Below, one piece after another: positions 13,420 to 24,431 of a stretch of DNA of 64,000 bases. Source of the stretch: Amyloporia xantha (taxonomy: Eukaryota; Basidiomycota; Agaricomycetes; Polyporales; Adustoporiaceae). Under the pieces are notes generated by a model. It worked only from the letters and a program-made list of their open reading frames with translations, searched no databases and was not told the origin of the DNA. How positions within the stretch are numbered: position 1 is the first letter of the stretch; each line of letters starts with the position of its first letter. The stretch lies in the NCBI GenBank assembly GCA_036971615.1, contig JAYKKR010000004.1:930001-994000 (forward strand), given 5' to 3'. The position numbers were made by a program, and so were the translations under genes.

Positions 13420-13496
13420 GACTTCACTGACAGACCCTGAAACGTCCTGACGAGCGGTTCGTCAGGGCTGTCAGGTGATTTGCAGAAGTACTGATG
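13420..13496 (-). repeat. Right terminal inverted repeat and subterminal repeats, Plavaka copy 1
   Basis: Read from the outside on the minus strand it begins CATCAGTACTTCTGCA, mirroring the left end, and is followed by CCTGACAGCCCTGAC and GTCAGG motifs. Confidence 0.8.
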
Positions 13497-13901
13497 GATT
13501 CAACTGGCTCATGTTCCGCCGCAGCCTCGTCTTCATCTACTATTTGCCCATTCTCCTCATCGATGTCCTCCCAGTCGTCCTCGTCACCGATTGGTTCCAA
13601 GCCTGTCAGTGGCTCATCGAGTATTGCCGCGACCTCGGCCTGCATCCCGTACTGCTCAGCTTCCAGCCGTCGCAGGTGGATTGCATCTTTTGGCGTGGCA
13701 ATGACCGCCTGAGGCCTGCGTGAAGTCTCTAAACCGCTGACCTGCAGTACCGGTCCTGTCATCAACACAGCTAGTGTGTTCTGGTCGAATCCTGGCAACG
13801 GGCCCCCCTGAGTCTCTGGGTTGCTCATAGCGGTCGAGAAACTCCCGCCGACAGAGATCTCGCTTGGAACATCGTGCGCGGCGCTGTCCAGCAAATGCAC
13901 T

Positions 13902-14033
13902 GGTAAGGATGGGAATGAGTCGGACGCATGTCCGAGCGAAAACGCAGGCTCAGGAGGCAAATGCGCCGGTAAGGATGGGAATGAGTCGGACGCATGTCCG
14001 AGCGGAAACGCAGGCTCAGCAGGCTCGCCTTGC
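13902..14033 (-). repeat. 66-bp direct duplication within the Tnp2 coding region
   Basis: Two adjacent copies, at 13902 and 13968, encode a 22-residue unit built around PAF(P/S)LGHASDSFPSLP. The length is a multiple of three, so the frame is kept; it lies in the low-complexity N-terminal part of Tnp2. Confidence 0.75.
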
Positions 14034-14251
14034 GCACGTCCAGCCATTGGTACACTGGGCTGGTGGGCAGCAGGTAGAGACGGTGTTGTTGGCTGCGCAC
14101 GGGGCGCGGATAATGTCGGCTGGCTTGCCACCCTTCGCATTTTCGCTTCATGGCGCTGTCGAGTTGATGTCTTTTGTAACGCGCCATGGCAATCAGGACA
14201 TATGCAAGCCTGTTTGTTGGCCTCTTTTGCGCGGGGCTGGCAACCATCCAT

Positions 14252-14656
14252 GAGCCTTCTAGAAGTCCAATTTAAGCTTGAAACCTAAACATACCATGGC
14301 AGGACACCGCCGATTCCCAAAAGGCCACGCTGTTGCCTCTCGTTGACTCACTGGTCCTGGAGAGGATGTGGTTTGGCGTCTTCGACGAGCTTCAATTGAG
14401 TACTGTGAACTGACAAACTGGGTCCAATGATTTCCCCCGCTGACGCCGATGTGCAGCCCGTCCACGACAGGCCAGGATACCGACGAAGGCGTCTTCAGGA
14501 AGGCGATGACTCGAGGCCACAGATGGGTGGGTGGCGACCACAGGTTTGAGGTCCGCTAAGTAGCCTCCAAAGAACGACCAGTGCGGCTACACTAGTCTGA
14601 CACAAAGTCCAACTCTAGCTAAGTTAGCGATTTCGCATGCCGCATCGATTGTTCCC
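14252..14656. other. Gap, nothing supported
   Basis: Upstream region of the Tnp2 gene and presumably the right end of its element. No gene and no clear terminal repeat seen. Confidence 0.4.
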
Positions 14657-15518
14657 TTATTCTACTTTACACCGCCTCACAAATTCTACAGATAACGCAG
14701 CAATAGATTCCAGATTGAGTCGACCCGCCGAATCCTCACAAGTGGGATTTTCGGGCTCTGCCTTTAGTCCGCGGCCCGTCATCTCGTCATGTAGCCCAAG
14801 AGTAGAATATTCCTGTGTCTCCAAGCATGTCAGGCACAGCTCGTAGTAGGCATTTGTCAATAGGCATACCTGTTCGCAATATTGGTCTGCTGCTCTCAGC
14901 AAGCTGGCGTGTAAATCCTCCAGCTGACTCGAGATAATTAGTCAGCTATACTCAGATATAGATAGAGCCATACCGGCCTGGTCGACGCATCTGAGCGTGC
15001 ATGTGAGATTTGCCCAATCCAGTCGCGCATCCACTTGAGCGGCCGTGAAAACTGCACGGGGGCACGGAGTGGAAAGCCAGGGATGCAAAGCCAACCCGGC
15101 GCGTCAGGACCATCTTGTTGATGTCCGACGTAGCTAGCGAGCTTCGTGAAGAGAGCCTCTTGACTGCCTTGATCACGCGGGACCGAGACTACAAGATAGA
15201 GGCTGTATGTGTCGGGATCCACAAATATCCCGTCGACACAACCCTGCAAATGTCCAGTTAGCTTAGTCAATGCATGGGTATAATGCTCCTTACCTCATCC
15301 TTCTCGATACAGATGGTACCGTGAATTTGCGGGTCGCGCGATGAGCTGAGCAGCGGAATGCTCGCACTCTGGACGGCGAAGGGCTCACGCCAGAGTTCTA
15401 GAACCCCCGAATCGATTGGGCTAACAGTTCGATGGATGAGCGGGCGTCGTTTGGCCAGGTCTCTCGGACGCAAGGGCACGCGCTGACGAAGAGTAAGTGA
15501 TGCCGTGTCTTTGGGCAT
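14657..15518 (-). CDS. Hypothetical protein
   Basis: Not recognised. Three exons, 15294..15518, 14974..15243 and 14657..14923, join in phase 0 to 253 aa, starting MPKDTASLTLRQRV. Features seen: a mixed alpha/beta composition with DGIFVDPDTYSLYLVVSV (two probable beta strands) and a Cys-rich C-terminal helix region (YCEQVCLLTNAYYELCLTC, five Cys). No signal peptide or membrane segment. A further coding-looking stretch upstream on the same strand (about 15896-16002, starting MAEIRREGTVDPT) could be a first exon of the same gene, which would make this start internal. The sequence between them is the GTAGC-rich patch. Confidence 0.5.
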
Positions 15519-16744
15519 ATCGGTTGCCAGAGAGGGTGGACTTAGGTAGAGAGCGCAAGCCGCGCCATAGCAAGGAGAACATGGCCAGATTCGCGTTTGT
15601 TGTAGCCATCCAGAGACGAGTTGGCGTAGCACGGCGAGCATTGGCGAGGCTACTGCATGTAGCAGAGGTAGCAACGCACGCGTCTATGTCGCGTCGTCCC
15701 CCGCCACACGAGGCGGCGGCTATCCGAAGTCGCGTCTGTGGCGCCGACACAAATACTTGTTGTAGCCCAAATTTCGCCGAGGCTCTGGCTATATTACATA
15801 GCTGTCGTAGCAACCGTATCCTACATGCGCTATATATCCTACGACACGGGCGATTCTCCATAGCATCCACATAGCCCCAGGGTGACGAAATATGCAAAAA
15901 CGCAGTGAATGCGACCTCCGTTTTCGTTGGAGTGAATAGGGATGTGTCCAAGGGAGGTATCAACGTCGGATCGACTGTACCTTCCCGTCGTATCTCTGCC
16001 ATAACTGCCACTGAATAAATGTCAGAATGAATGTGCAAAAAAACGAATCTGCCACTCGTCCACAAGCAAAGGGACAATATCCAATATTTATAAGAGCAGA
16101 GATATGAGCAGCCTTGCCCTGGCGCGATAACGGCCCGTCCCGCGTCGTGAACGCGTCTGGTCACGAATTGAAACGCGAAACGTCACGCACTAGCGGCCTT
16201 ACACTCAGTCACGCTACCCGCAGGACTAGAACATTATGGAGTTGTGTTTCTCGACCGACTCGGCGGAAAGACTTTCATAGCGCGCGGCTCGTTCGTCGTT
16301 CCAATTTTGATATCGGTGCCATAGGACATTTTCAGTCTCAGACGTGTCTAGTATTACGGGTATACAAGACGTGTTAATTAATTGAACGTCTGCGTGACGA
16401 GTCCATTGGAATATCTGCATGCTACATATGTGAACGTGACGAATCGTGCCGAGGAAAGTACAACGCGAAATGAGACTGCCACCCTGCCCTATGTATCCAG
16501 ACGCCATGCTGTCAATGGGCGGCGGGGCGGACTGGTCGATGAGTGGGTACCGATAAAGATGTGCGAAGCAGTAAAATAAGACAACACTTGAATACATAAG
16601 CAATATACACACACCGTGACATAGCTCGCCATTCAGCTAATCCGAGCTTCCGTTCATAGGGCTTCGGTCACTGTAGAGCTCGTGTATCAGGCGATAGATA
16701 ACCCGAGTCTACAAGATGGGCCTCTCACGCCCCCGTTCCCTCAG
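15519..16744. other. Gap with GTAGC-rich patch and possible upstream exon
   Basis: From about 15590 to 15850 GTAGC/GCTAC occurs about seven times, as in 1010-1177. At 15896-16002 (minus) a short open stretch starting MAEIRREG may be an exon of the preceding gene. The rest, to the end of ATG13, shows nothing. Confidence 0.35.
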
Positions 16745-19105
16745 CTAACGAGCACTTCTTCCCGTATCATCTGAAACCTCTGGGTCCATCCTGCCTAGAA
16801 CCTCTCCTGATGCAATGCTAAAGCCCGACCTCACGCTCGCAGTCGATGAATGTCTCTGCCGGACGTAGGCAGCAGGCAATGCAATGCCGCCGAGGTCCTC
16901 CCTGTCACCTTCTGTATTCGGCCTACTGACACCGCCCGATGGCCCTCCCGTTCTCTGTCCTTCGTTCGAGATGTTCCCACGAGCCCGGCGTCGGCCACCG
17001 AGCCCTCGCAAACTGGACATGAATGCATCATTCATCTCTCGCAGTCGTTCGTCGACGGCCGATTCGGTCGCTAACATGGGCGTTGACATCGTCCTTGCCC
17101 GGGAATGCAAGCTAGATGGCCGTGACACTTCCGCCCTATCTTCTTCTGAAGGTTCTTCTGAAAAAGAGCTCTGCTCCTGCACTCCACCGAGTGGCCTGCG
17201 CGCATCGATATCTTGCACGAATGCCGAAATATCATCATCATCCGTGTTAGTACTCAGAAAAGAGGCGCTCTAGAAAAACAACGCAGTCAGCATAAGTGGA
17301 GAAGCTACAGGGACAATAATATGGAAATTAGACTCACAGCCACCCTTTCTCCTTCTCGAGCACCACTCCCTGCACTCCCTTCACTCCCTGCACCTCCAGT
17401 TGCTGCATATCGATGCCCGAAACTACTTGAATATCGCTTGCCGCTCGTCATCCTGGGACTCTCTGCTACACCTTCTGCGCTTGCCAATGATCGCCTATCG
17501 CCCAAACTCGATGGCGCGAAGGGCGGAGAAGGGCGGAAAGGTGTGACAGGAGAAGACGGTGGTCTGTTCCCCGTTGGAACAACGCTCACGCCTACACGGG
17601 ACGACGTAGGGGACGTGTGCGAAGGCCGAGATGGCAGCGACGGGCCGCCACTAGGGAGGGAGCCCAACGGTGAGTGTTGACGGAGTGAAGGCGATGGTGA
17701 GTGGAGCGAAGGCGAGCCAGATGAGAGCGCCGGAGATTTGAAAGGAAACGCAGGGGAGCGTCGGATGGGCACTGGACCCGGGGAGGCTGAAGGGTCCTAC
17801 CATTGTCTATCAGTCAGGTGCCTCCGTACAGATCCCTGAACACCATGACAACTCACCGTGCCGCGTCCAAATCCTGTGCTATCTCTCCTCAGCCGCGCAG
17901 CGAGTGCGGACACTGACTGAACCTCGTCTCGTGACCCAATAGAAGCGCCACCATGTCTGGAGGACGACCCGTCCGACATCCCGGACACAGACCCCGCAGC
18001 ACCCGTCCCGGCATTAGACGGACGCCGTACAGACGGAAGTGCCATGCTCTGCATGCGCGGACTGCTCCCACCGACTGTGGGGAACGTGGTCGTGCGAGCA
18101 GTCATAGGTGGCGCGACGATAAAGCGATCCGCCACGGACGAGGGCGGTGAATGGGGCAGCGATGTGCGATTGGGCAGGCTCCCCAGAGAACCCGGCAGCG
18201 ACTCACGCTGCTGGTTCTTGATGAGCGTTGGCGTGAACTCCGGACCCCCGTCCAGGGAGAAGAACCGCGACGACAACACCGACTCGAGCTCATCCAGCTG
18301 GAACTTGGGCGATGTGAGATAAGTGACAGATAACGTAAAAGTGCCCGTCGGGTGAGAGATTGGCGGAAACGCATGCGAATCCTTTGGGAGCGGCGGGGCC
18401 CCTGGAGCCGGAGGCTTGTCTAGAAAGCAAGTTTACGATACATGCAACTAGGGATTCACGTTCGCGACGTACCGAATCTCAAGGTGATACCTTCATCCGC
18501 ACCCTGCACACGCAATTGGATGCTGAAGTTTCCATTCCGACCCCCTCCAGTACGTCTGCGCAGCCGTCTCACCAGCTTCCAAGAGGGCAGAAGACGAAGC
18601 AACGTAAAGACGCTGCGGAAAAGAGGAATGCCGTGCTTGTACATCGTTGACGGTGCGACATCTGTGTTGTCGACCCCTGGCCGATGGTGTGCGGGGTTCG
18701 GCGAGAAGATGAGGTCCCACGACTCTAGCAGGATGAACTTCGGGGTCGGGTCGATGCGGAGCTTAGAGGTATCCGGCGCATGATATACAAGCACCTGGTT
18801 GTTGATTAGGTCGGGAATGGACAGCAGAACTTGGAGCCTGAAGGCGGGTATTTGCTGAACGGAAGAGGATATAGACCGATAGATACGAGTGTGCTCTTTG
18901 AGAAGGTCGGGGTCTGGCGTTTCCAGATTGAACTACATGATGTCAGCATAGAATGCATTGTATCTCTTGCAAAGATGCTCACCCATTTGTCCACTTTGAC
19001 CTGCAAGGGTGGCTCGAGGGTTGCCCTGGCATGATTGACGACTAGAGTGAGCTTTGTGTAGAACCTGTGAGCTATCTGGTCGGCTTTCTGGGTCTCATTG
19101 GACAT
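16745..19105 (-). CDS. ATG13: Autophagy-related protein 13
   Basis: Regulatory subunit of the Atg1 kinase complex that starts autophagosome formation in response to nutrient state; acts at the pre-autophagosomal structure. Five exons (18983..19105, 18473..18932, 17857..18419, 17338..17796, 16745..17269) give exactly 710 codons, 709 aa. The N-terminal HORMA domain spans roughly residues 1-230 (starts MSNETQKADQIAHRFYTKL; contains LLESWDLIFSPNP). It is followed by a long disordered Ser/Pro-rich region, the expected site of heavy phosphorylation. The conserved KRYSSSFGHRY motif lies near residue 520, and DDDDISAFVQDIDARRPL, typical of the Atg1/Atg17-binding part, lies further on. The start at 19105 was preferred over the in-frame ATG five codons upstream because family members begin MSN. 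Confidence 0.93.
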
Positions 19106-20200
19106 GGCAGAGCGCAGCAAATGTTCAGAGAGTAGACCGGAGTAACTGAGAAGACATTAGGGCGGTCCTATATACGTTCAGGCTGTGGTGGTCGTGGATA
19201 GCACGAGCGCGACTGGATGAATGACTGAGAGGGCCCTCAATCTGGCTCCGCTAATTGCGGCGACTGCACAAGCAGTGTAAATGCCCGTTAGAGGGATAGT
19301 TGGGTCCAGAACAGGACAACCCTCTTCTGAAGCACAGTACTGGAGGGAAGTAGGGGCACTCGAGGATGGTGCGCTGCAGTACAAGACCCAACCCAGGATC
19401 TCCGCGCCACATGCCACCGGCCGATTCTGTCGGAGCTTGTCCCCAATGTATAGATTTCAACTCCGCGCCGAGTCAGACAGGACCAGACCTCGAAGGCCTC
19501 TTGGACGACTTCTTGCAATCACTGCGGTCTTGCTACTGCATGCGTGTTCCATTTGCTATGAGCGTTGCAAACGGCTTCTTCGCGTCCGCCTGGCTAACTG
19601 TTTCCAACGGATCTACATGGCTGTGACCTCTAATAACGCGTGCCCGAGGCCAGGGATGCGAAATGCGATGAAGTGAGACAGGGTCCACACGAGGAATTCA
19701 CGAGCCGGAAGACAACTCAGTTGCATCTCAGCTAGATGACAATATCACTGCGCATACATCATATTCACCAATCATCACCATCACCGTTGGAGATGGCCAG
19801 AAAATCATCCTGTAAGACACAGGCTGGAATGTAGTACGTCATCTAGTACTCATTCTCTCGGCGTTCATGACGGATACAGTCATCAAATGTTCTCAACGAA
19901 AATCACGACATCAGGCCCGCAAGACAAGGTCACCACATAACAGTAGTTTGGCTCGATCGCGTTGTGGCCCAACTTGTGGGGTTGGACTGATCAAATGACA
20001 AAGGGACACGAGAAAATGTGCTATTCATCTAAGATCACGCGTCTTGCCTCGCCTGGCTGATTGCGATTTCGTAAGTCTAACACCTGTATAGTCTACGAGA
20101 ATTCTGCGACACGAGTAACGCGATCTACGATAGGCAGGAATATGTGCTATGATGCCGTAGGGAGAACGGACGATGGAGAGACAGGATTGCCAGCAATAAT
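19106..20200. other. Gap, nothing supported
   Basis: Shared upstream side of ATG13 and 3' side of the peptide transporter. Only short unconvincing open frames; no RNA gene or repeat recognised. Confidence 0.5.
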
Positions 20201-22433
20201 TCAGTCATCTTCCGCCACTTCCGGACGATGAAGATGACCTTCTGTGAGGTTGTTCAGTTCATCTTCCTGGGCATCGAGATGTCGGAACTGAAACCAAAAG
20301 AAGACACCAGATATTGTGGTCAGAATACCTGTGATAGTGTAGTTCCATACGAGCAGAGGATCAGCTGAGAGTGCTGAAGGATGAACGGTAAACTTCAGTG
20401 ATCAATACAAGCAAAGATCCCATTACTTACAGACGAATGCTTCGCTTATAGCACTGGCGATAGCAGTCATAAATAGGAAAACCGCCATTACAAGCGAACG
20501 CATGTTCTTTGGAGCCTTGGTGTAGGCATATTCGAGGCCGGTTATGTTCGCTGTGATTTCGGATATCGCGATGAGGATATAGCTGCCTGACTGTATCCAT
20601 ACGTTGATATCAGAGGTGACGGGGTTGTCATCGGCATCCCTGCAGGTCGCGACATAATAGCCGCAAGGGTTGCTGTGATATATGCGGTATTGGACGATTG
20701 CGGTCCAGGCCATTGCGCTCGATGCAACGAAGAAACCCAGAGTGATCTTTTTGATAGGCGTGAATCTAATGCCGGCCCTTGCCAGTGCTGGATAAAGATA
20801 CAAATCATAGATGGGAATGAGGAGGACCAACGCCAACGGATCCAGGTTAGACAGAAGGTCGTTGGGAACACCGTTGGTCGACATGGTAGCCGCTTGAGAT
20901 GTAAGGTTGTTGTTCAGTTGATTTAGAGCGAGATCTAATGACCGAATGTCTCAGCACTGAACATAAAAATCAGCGTAGCAAAGCCTCGCTCACAGTATAC
21001 AGGGAACCACAAGAACACTTCGCATGCTTTGAGACCACGCTTGAGTTCATCCACCCATTGGTCGTCGAAGGTCATCCACATAGGCCGTCTGTGACTATGG
21101 AGGTGGCTTGGTTTGGCCCTATCCCAGAAATCCGGAGCCGTCATGTGCCGGTAGGTGGTATATGGATTCCATGACCATTGACCCCGCATCAAAAAGTGCC
21201 AACTGCGCAACACCAGTGCAAGTACAGAACCCGAGGGAGGCGATTTAACATAATTGTTGCGTCCGATAAATAGGACTAGGGGGCAAAGTAGAAAAACAGC
21301 CGTGGGCAACGCGTATGCCAGCCAGAACCCGACGTACTGCAACTCATATATAAATGAAGACAGGTTGAAACTCCATTTTCGTTGTGAATCGTACCTTCTC
21401 GGAATATGTCATGCTGACCTGGCCAACTAAAGCCCCGATGTTAATAAACAAATAAAAATACTATGCTCATGGATGCAATGTCAGATACACGTTTACCCGA
21501 AGACCTCAGGAAACGAACCATATATATTCTAGCAGTTGTAAAAGCTGGATCAACGATAACACGTTCGCCGTCCGCAGTAGTCCTTACGAAGAGCTTGGTT
21601 TTTCTGTATTGCTCTGCGACAAGGGGTGATATATTCGCTTTGAACCCTCCAGTACCAAGGCCCATGACGGCCAATGCAATGATAAAGTACGTCAAAGAGA
21701 GCCCCTGACGCTCAATCACTCCGGGTAATGCAGATATGACAAGAATAGCATGCCCCACGAACGCGATCCCGACAGCAACACAGATAGTCTTGAATCGACC
21801 CCAGTAAGCATCAGCAACATAGGCTCCTAGCAGAGGTATCATGTAGACCCTTTGAAAAATTCACAAATCAGAGCGACGATGATATGCTCGTGCACGTCGT
21901 TGCTTACCAGAAAATGTTGAAGGTGCCTATGGCGGTAGACACTCTTTGGCCCAAGCCAAGTGCTCCGGATTGACCATTTGCGTACCCTGCCCCAGTAGGC
22001 GAATTTGGAGGTAGAGGCTGTTGTATAAAATTAGTCTAGGCAGGTTATCGTCAGAATGGCCTTAAAGATACTATTAACAGACAGCAACTAACAAAGACCA
22101 CAGTTGTCCCGTAGTATGAAAACCGTTCTGCGAGTTCAACGAACGCGATGACTGCATGGTTCAAGTCAACCGCTGGATTCCGCTAGATGTAGCAATACGC
22201 TCACGATAAGCATTCCAAGGGATTGTATCGGCAACTCGTCGGAGCGTGTCTCGCTCTTCAGCAGTAGGGAATTCAAAAGCATCTTCAACTGCGCTTAGCT
22301 CGTAGTATGTATATTCCGTTGAAGACGCTGATAGCTTTTGGTCGTATCCCAGAAACCGGAAGTACTGCGAGATAGACAGAAGAGCGTTGTCGAACCGATT
22401 CACAAGCCATTCAGAGGTGGAATCGTAGCTCAT
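20201..22433 (-). CDS. PTR2: Proton-coupled di/tripeptide transporter, PTR2/POT family
   Basis: Imports di- and tripeptides with protons across the plasma membrane. Eight exons: 22205..22433, 22093..22151, 21908..22035, 21519..21849, 21395..21460, 20994..21336, 20431..20934 and 20201..20373, totalling 611 codons (610 aa, normal for fungal PTR2). Signatures: the first-helix motif ELAERFSYYGTTVVFTNF; GAYVADAYWGRFKT; AVMGLGTGGFKANISPLVAEQ; FYLFINIGALVGQ; a central loop with W-rich segment; and EFVYTKAPKNMRS-like EYAYTKAPKNMRSLVMAV in helix 10. About 12 membrane helices are expected. The Lys/Arg/Glu residues of the helix 1 ExxER motif are present. The two exons of 59 and 66 nt are small but in phase. 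Divergent from the JmjC gene. Confidence 0.93.
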
Positions 22434-22731
22434 CGTGATGCTGATACTGCAGGGGGCAAGCCGTCGTCCTCAGATACCTGCCATTTGATATGCTTTAGGT
22501 TCTCATGAGCTGTCAAACTCCAAAGTGACGCCCTCCCTTGAGGGCCTGCATGGGAGCTGGGCAATGCACATCTGTCTGAGCTCTATCTCCCTGAAACCTA
22601 TAATTAGCGCTGGGATCTTATGTAATACTCGCCACCCTGACGTCGCTTTCGACGCGACTCTCGTCCATAAGACGGATCCGTTCGACCCGTAGTTTCTGGG
22701 TTTTGGCCAACATTTATGAGATGATCTTACT
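22434..22731. promoter_or_regulatory. Divergent promoter between PTR2 and the JmjC gene
   Basis: The two start codons are 298 bp apart and face outward, so the promoters share this interval. No specific operator was recognised. Confidence 0.45.
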
Positions 22732-23903
22732 ATGTTGCTTAGCTGCTTAAGAGCCACTGCTGTCAGACTTACTGCCTATGCCCGGCCAACCACCGCAGGA
22801 AGATCGGTGTCGAGCCTGGTATCCCATGATGCTAGTTCCAGAGTTGTAGGGACTCACCCTGTACCTCTTGCACCCGCGGCTCTTGCAGATAGCACGCCGG
22901 AAGCATTCTTGAAGTTCGTACAATCTCCGCAGACGACGCCCTTACTCTTCTCTCCCCGCGATTCCAGAGCGTCGGGATCCCCTTCCAGCAGAGCTAAAGA
23001 GTTTCTGCACGGTCTGCGCAAGGGAAATGACAGGCTCGTCGAAATCGAGCTTGGCAGATATGATGACACTGCTCCTGGTGCCTTCGACCGTGTCCCAATG
23101 CGCCTTGGTCAATATCTAGACTGGATCGAAAGCGAAGGTCGTAGTGACGGTAGGATAGGTGATCAGCAGGTATATCTTGCGCAGTGGCGGGGGAGTGACG
23201 AGGTAGGCAGAATACTGATGGACTTCTCACACAGGCTGATGCCCTTGGAATACAGGTACCTGGAATTGCAGATCATGTCGTACCACCACCTGTCCTCGAG
23301 TATCTCTTGAGCAGTGGCTCTACGGATCTCTACCAGACGAGCTTTTTTATCGGGCCCACCAGTGCCGTATGTCAATGTGTGAACATTCTCATCCCTGCCC
23401 TCTCACCTAGTTTACAGATCACTCCACTCCATCACGACCCATATGAGAATCTGTACCACCTGCATGCCTCATCGGAACCCTCTACCCACGCGAAACACTT
23501 CGTCCTTCTCCCTCCATCTATCTCAGACGCTATCCGGCGTGCGGACACACAGCTCTCGCTGCGTAACACCTCCCCTATCAACCTGCATCTTCGGCGTCGT
23601 ACTCCTTCCAATGAAGCTGAGAGCGAATTCGATATAATAGCCGATCCCTCCACTCCTCTGCATTCTTTGGAGTCAATCTCAATGTCGGCCTTCAGTTGTG
23701 TTCTTCGAGAGGGCGAGACTTTATTTATTCCGCGAGGTTGGTGGCATCGCGTAGAGAACGTCTCGTTGATCAGCAGTAGCAATGGTCCCTCCAAGAGTAA
23801 TGCAGGGTGGACAGCCGGGATTGGGTGGTGGTTCCTGCTTCGCAAGTCCTGGACTCGGCCATCTTTAGGTACTCAAAACCATGTTAGGTACAACACATTA
23901 TAA
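22732..23903 (+). CDS. JmjC/cupin-8 domain protein, probable Fe(II)/2-oxoglutarate oxygenase
   Basis: Three exons, 22732..23202, 23256..23366 and 23418..23903, give 355 aa. The JmjC core is in the last exon: TPLHHDPYENLY supplies the iron-binding HxD (its second His plus Asp), and RGWWHRVEN supplies the distal His, within the usual FIPRGWWH context. Length and layout match the small JMJD-type hydroxylases (JMJD5/JMJD7/TYW5-like) rather than large histone demethylases; no chromatin-reader domain is present. The N-terminus (MLLSCLRATAVRLTAYARP, basic, no acidic residues for about 30 aa) could be a mitochondrial presequence. Substrate unknown. The catalytic triad looks intact. Confidence 0.82.
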
Positions 23904-24431
23904 TTTTGGCTCCACAACTTGTCTACGACCGCTCTACTTCTTGCATGAGGATGTCAGCGACTGACCATGTAGGCTAGCCGAGTTCCGGCTGATAGTAATA
24001 TACCTTCCTAATAGCAGATATTCTCAAGAGCCCGGCGTCCGCATGCAGATACTTAACGGACTTCTAGTAGAACGTTCTGTGCAAATGCATACATGCAGTA
24101 CTTAGTACTTATCAACTACTTAGTCGACTTGAAAGTGCCCCGCATCCAGCCACTTTCAATTTGTCTCCGGCTAGCTAGCTAGTCAGGACTCAGAACGTCA
24201 ACGAGCCCGGGCGCTCGGCCCTTATTCACGGTCAGCGCTGCCCCTATGAGTTAGGCAAAATGACACACACCCGTCCCGTACGTCTTGTCGTCTGCCTTTT
24301 GCAGGTCCTCTGGAGTTTCTTTGACATGTATGATGTAGTCAATATGCGGAAGCAGGCGCAGATGACAGGCATCCAAGGCGCCAGCCAAGTCTTGCGTTTC
24401 GGGCCCAAGACGGGCTCTGATCAGTGCGTCG
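23904..24431. other. Gap, nothing supported
   Basis: Intergenic between two same-direction genes; holds the promoter of the ArAE-like gene. No feature recognised. Confidence 0.5.

Larger units (their letters stand above)
7375..13496. mobile_element. Plavaka-type DNA transposon, copy 1, complete
   Basis: The 6122-bp element has inverted termini starting CATCAG. The outer 20 bp (7375..7394 and the complement of 13477..13496) match at 17 of 20 positions. Both ends continue inward with copies of CCTGAC and GTCAGG in comparable order. It is flanked by a 2-bp duplication GA (7373-7374 and 13497-13498). Excising the element and one GA restores an open frame across the Tnp2 exon. It carries a transposase gene (minus) and a divergent companion gene (plus), both intact. 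Confidence 0.85.
1672..14251. mobile_element. CACTA/Tnp2-type DNA transposon, interrupted (ends not found)
   Basis: The coordinates are only the span of its genes: the accessory gene at 1672-3537 and the transposase at 3663-14251. Classification rests on the Tnp2-family transposase. The CACTA-type terminal inverted repeats expected outside 1672 and 14251 were searched for by eye and not found. The Plavaka-type element at 7375-13496 is inserted in it, so the net length without the insert is at least 6.4 kb. Confidence 0.65.
3663..14251 (-). pseudogene. Tnp2-family transposase gene, split by a trans-specific transposon insertion
   Basis: Catalyses mobilisation of CACTA-type elements. Exon pieces, 3' to 5': 3663..3686, 3742..3901, 3967..4369, 4432..4564, 4631..4846, 4891..5150, 5204..5467, 5533..5647, 5710..5804, 5860..6048, 6108..6418, 6479..6565, 6626..7372/4 and, beyond the insert, 13497/9..14251. 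All internal junctions use GT-AG and keep frame. With the insert and one 2-bp duplication removed the coding length is 3759 nt (1252 aa), with no stop. Family signatures: N-terminal zinc-knuckle-like CPDCHGALQKTSTRQRH; LALGIDWFSYLRS; MSFSIVNLPPHLRYR; VVCDKPAAHKLGGF...CTRCW; VVDPMHNLFLG; LIGEPAGGSLTADQW; NHHYATHTAEFIHDFGPL; ERMNKVLKSYKT. There is no damage apart from the insertion, so that event is probably recent. It must abolish full-length protein unless the 6.1-kb insert is removed. Confidence 0.88.

Noticed and set aside
7403..13475. Placing the copy 1 ends at the CCTGACAGCCCTGAC inverted repeat
   Set aside because: The inverted similarity continues about 20-28 bp outward to CATCAG, copy 2 has the same CATCAG terminus, and only the outer ends give a target duplication. 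The inner motif is subterminal.
13475..14288. Plus-strand frames over 13475-14288
   Set aside because: Antisense of the Tnp2 first exon, which has the family zinc-knuckle and continues in frame after removal of the insert.
1129..14620. CACTA-type termini of the Tnp2 element (CACTAT at 1130 and 1188, ACTAGTC near 14592)
   Set aside because: No left motif pairs with an inverted copy on the right over more than five or six bases, so the outer ends remain undefined.
15497..15874. 125-codon plus-strand frame as a gene
   Set aside because: Coincides with the GTAGC-rich patch and has low-complexity, Arg/Ala-rich composition without motifs or splice context.
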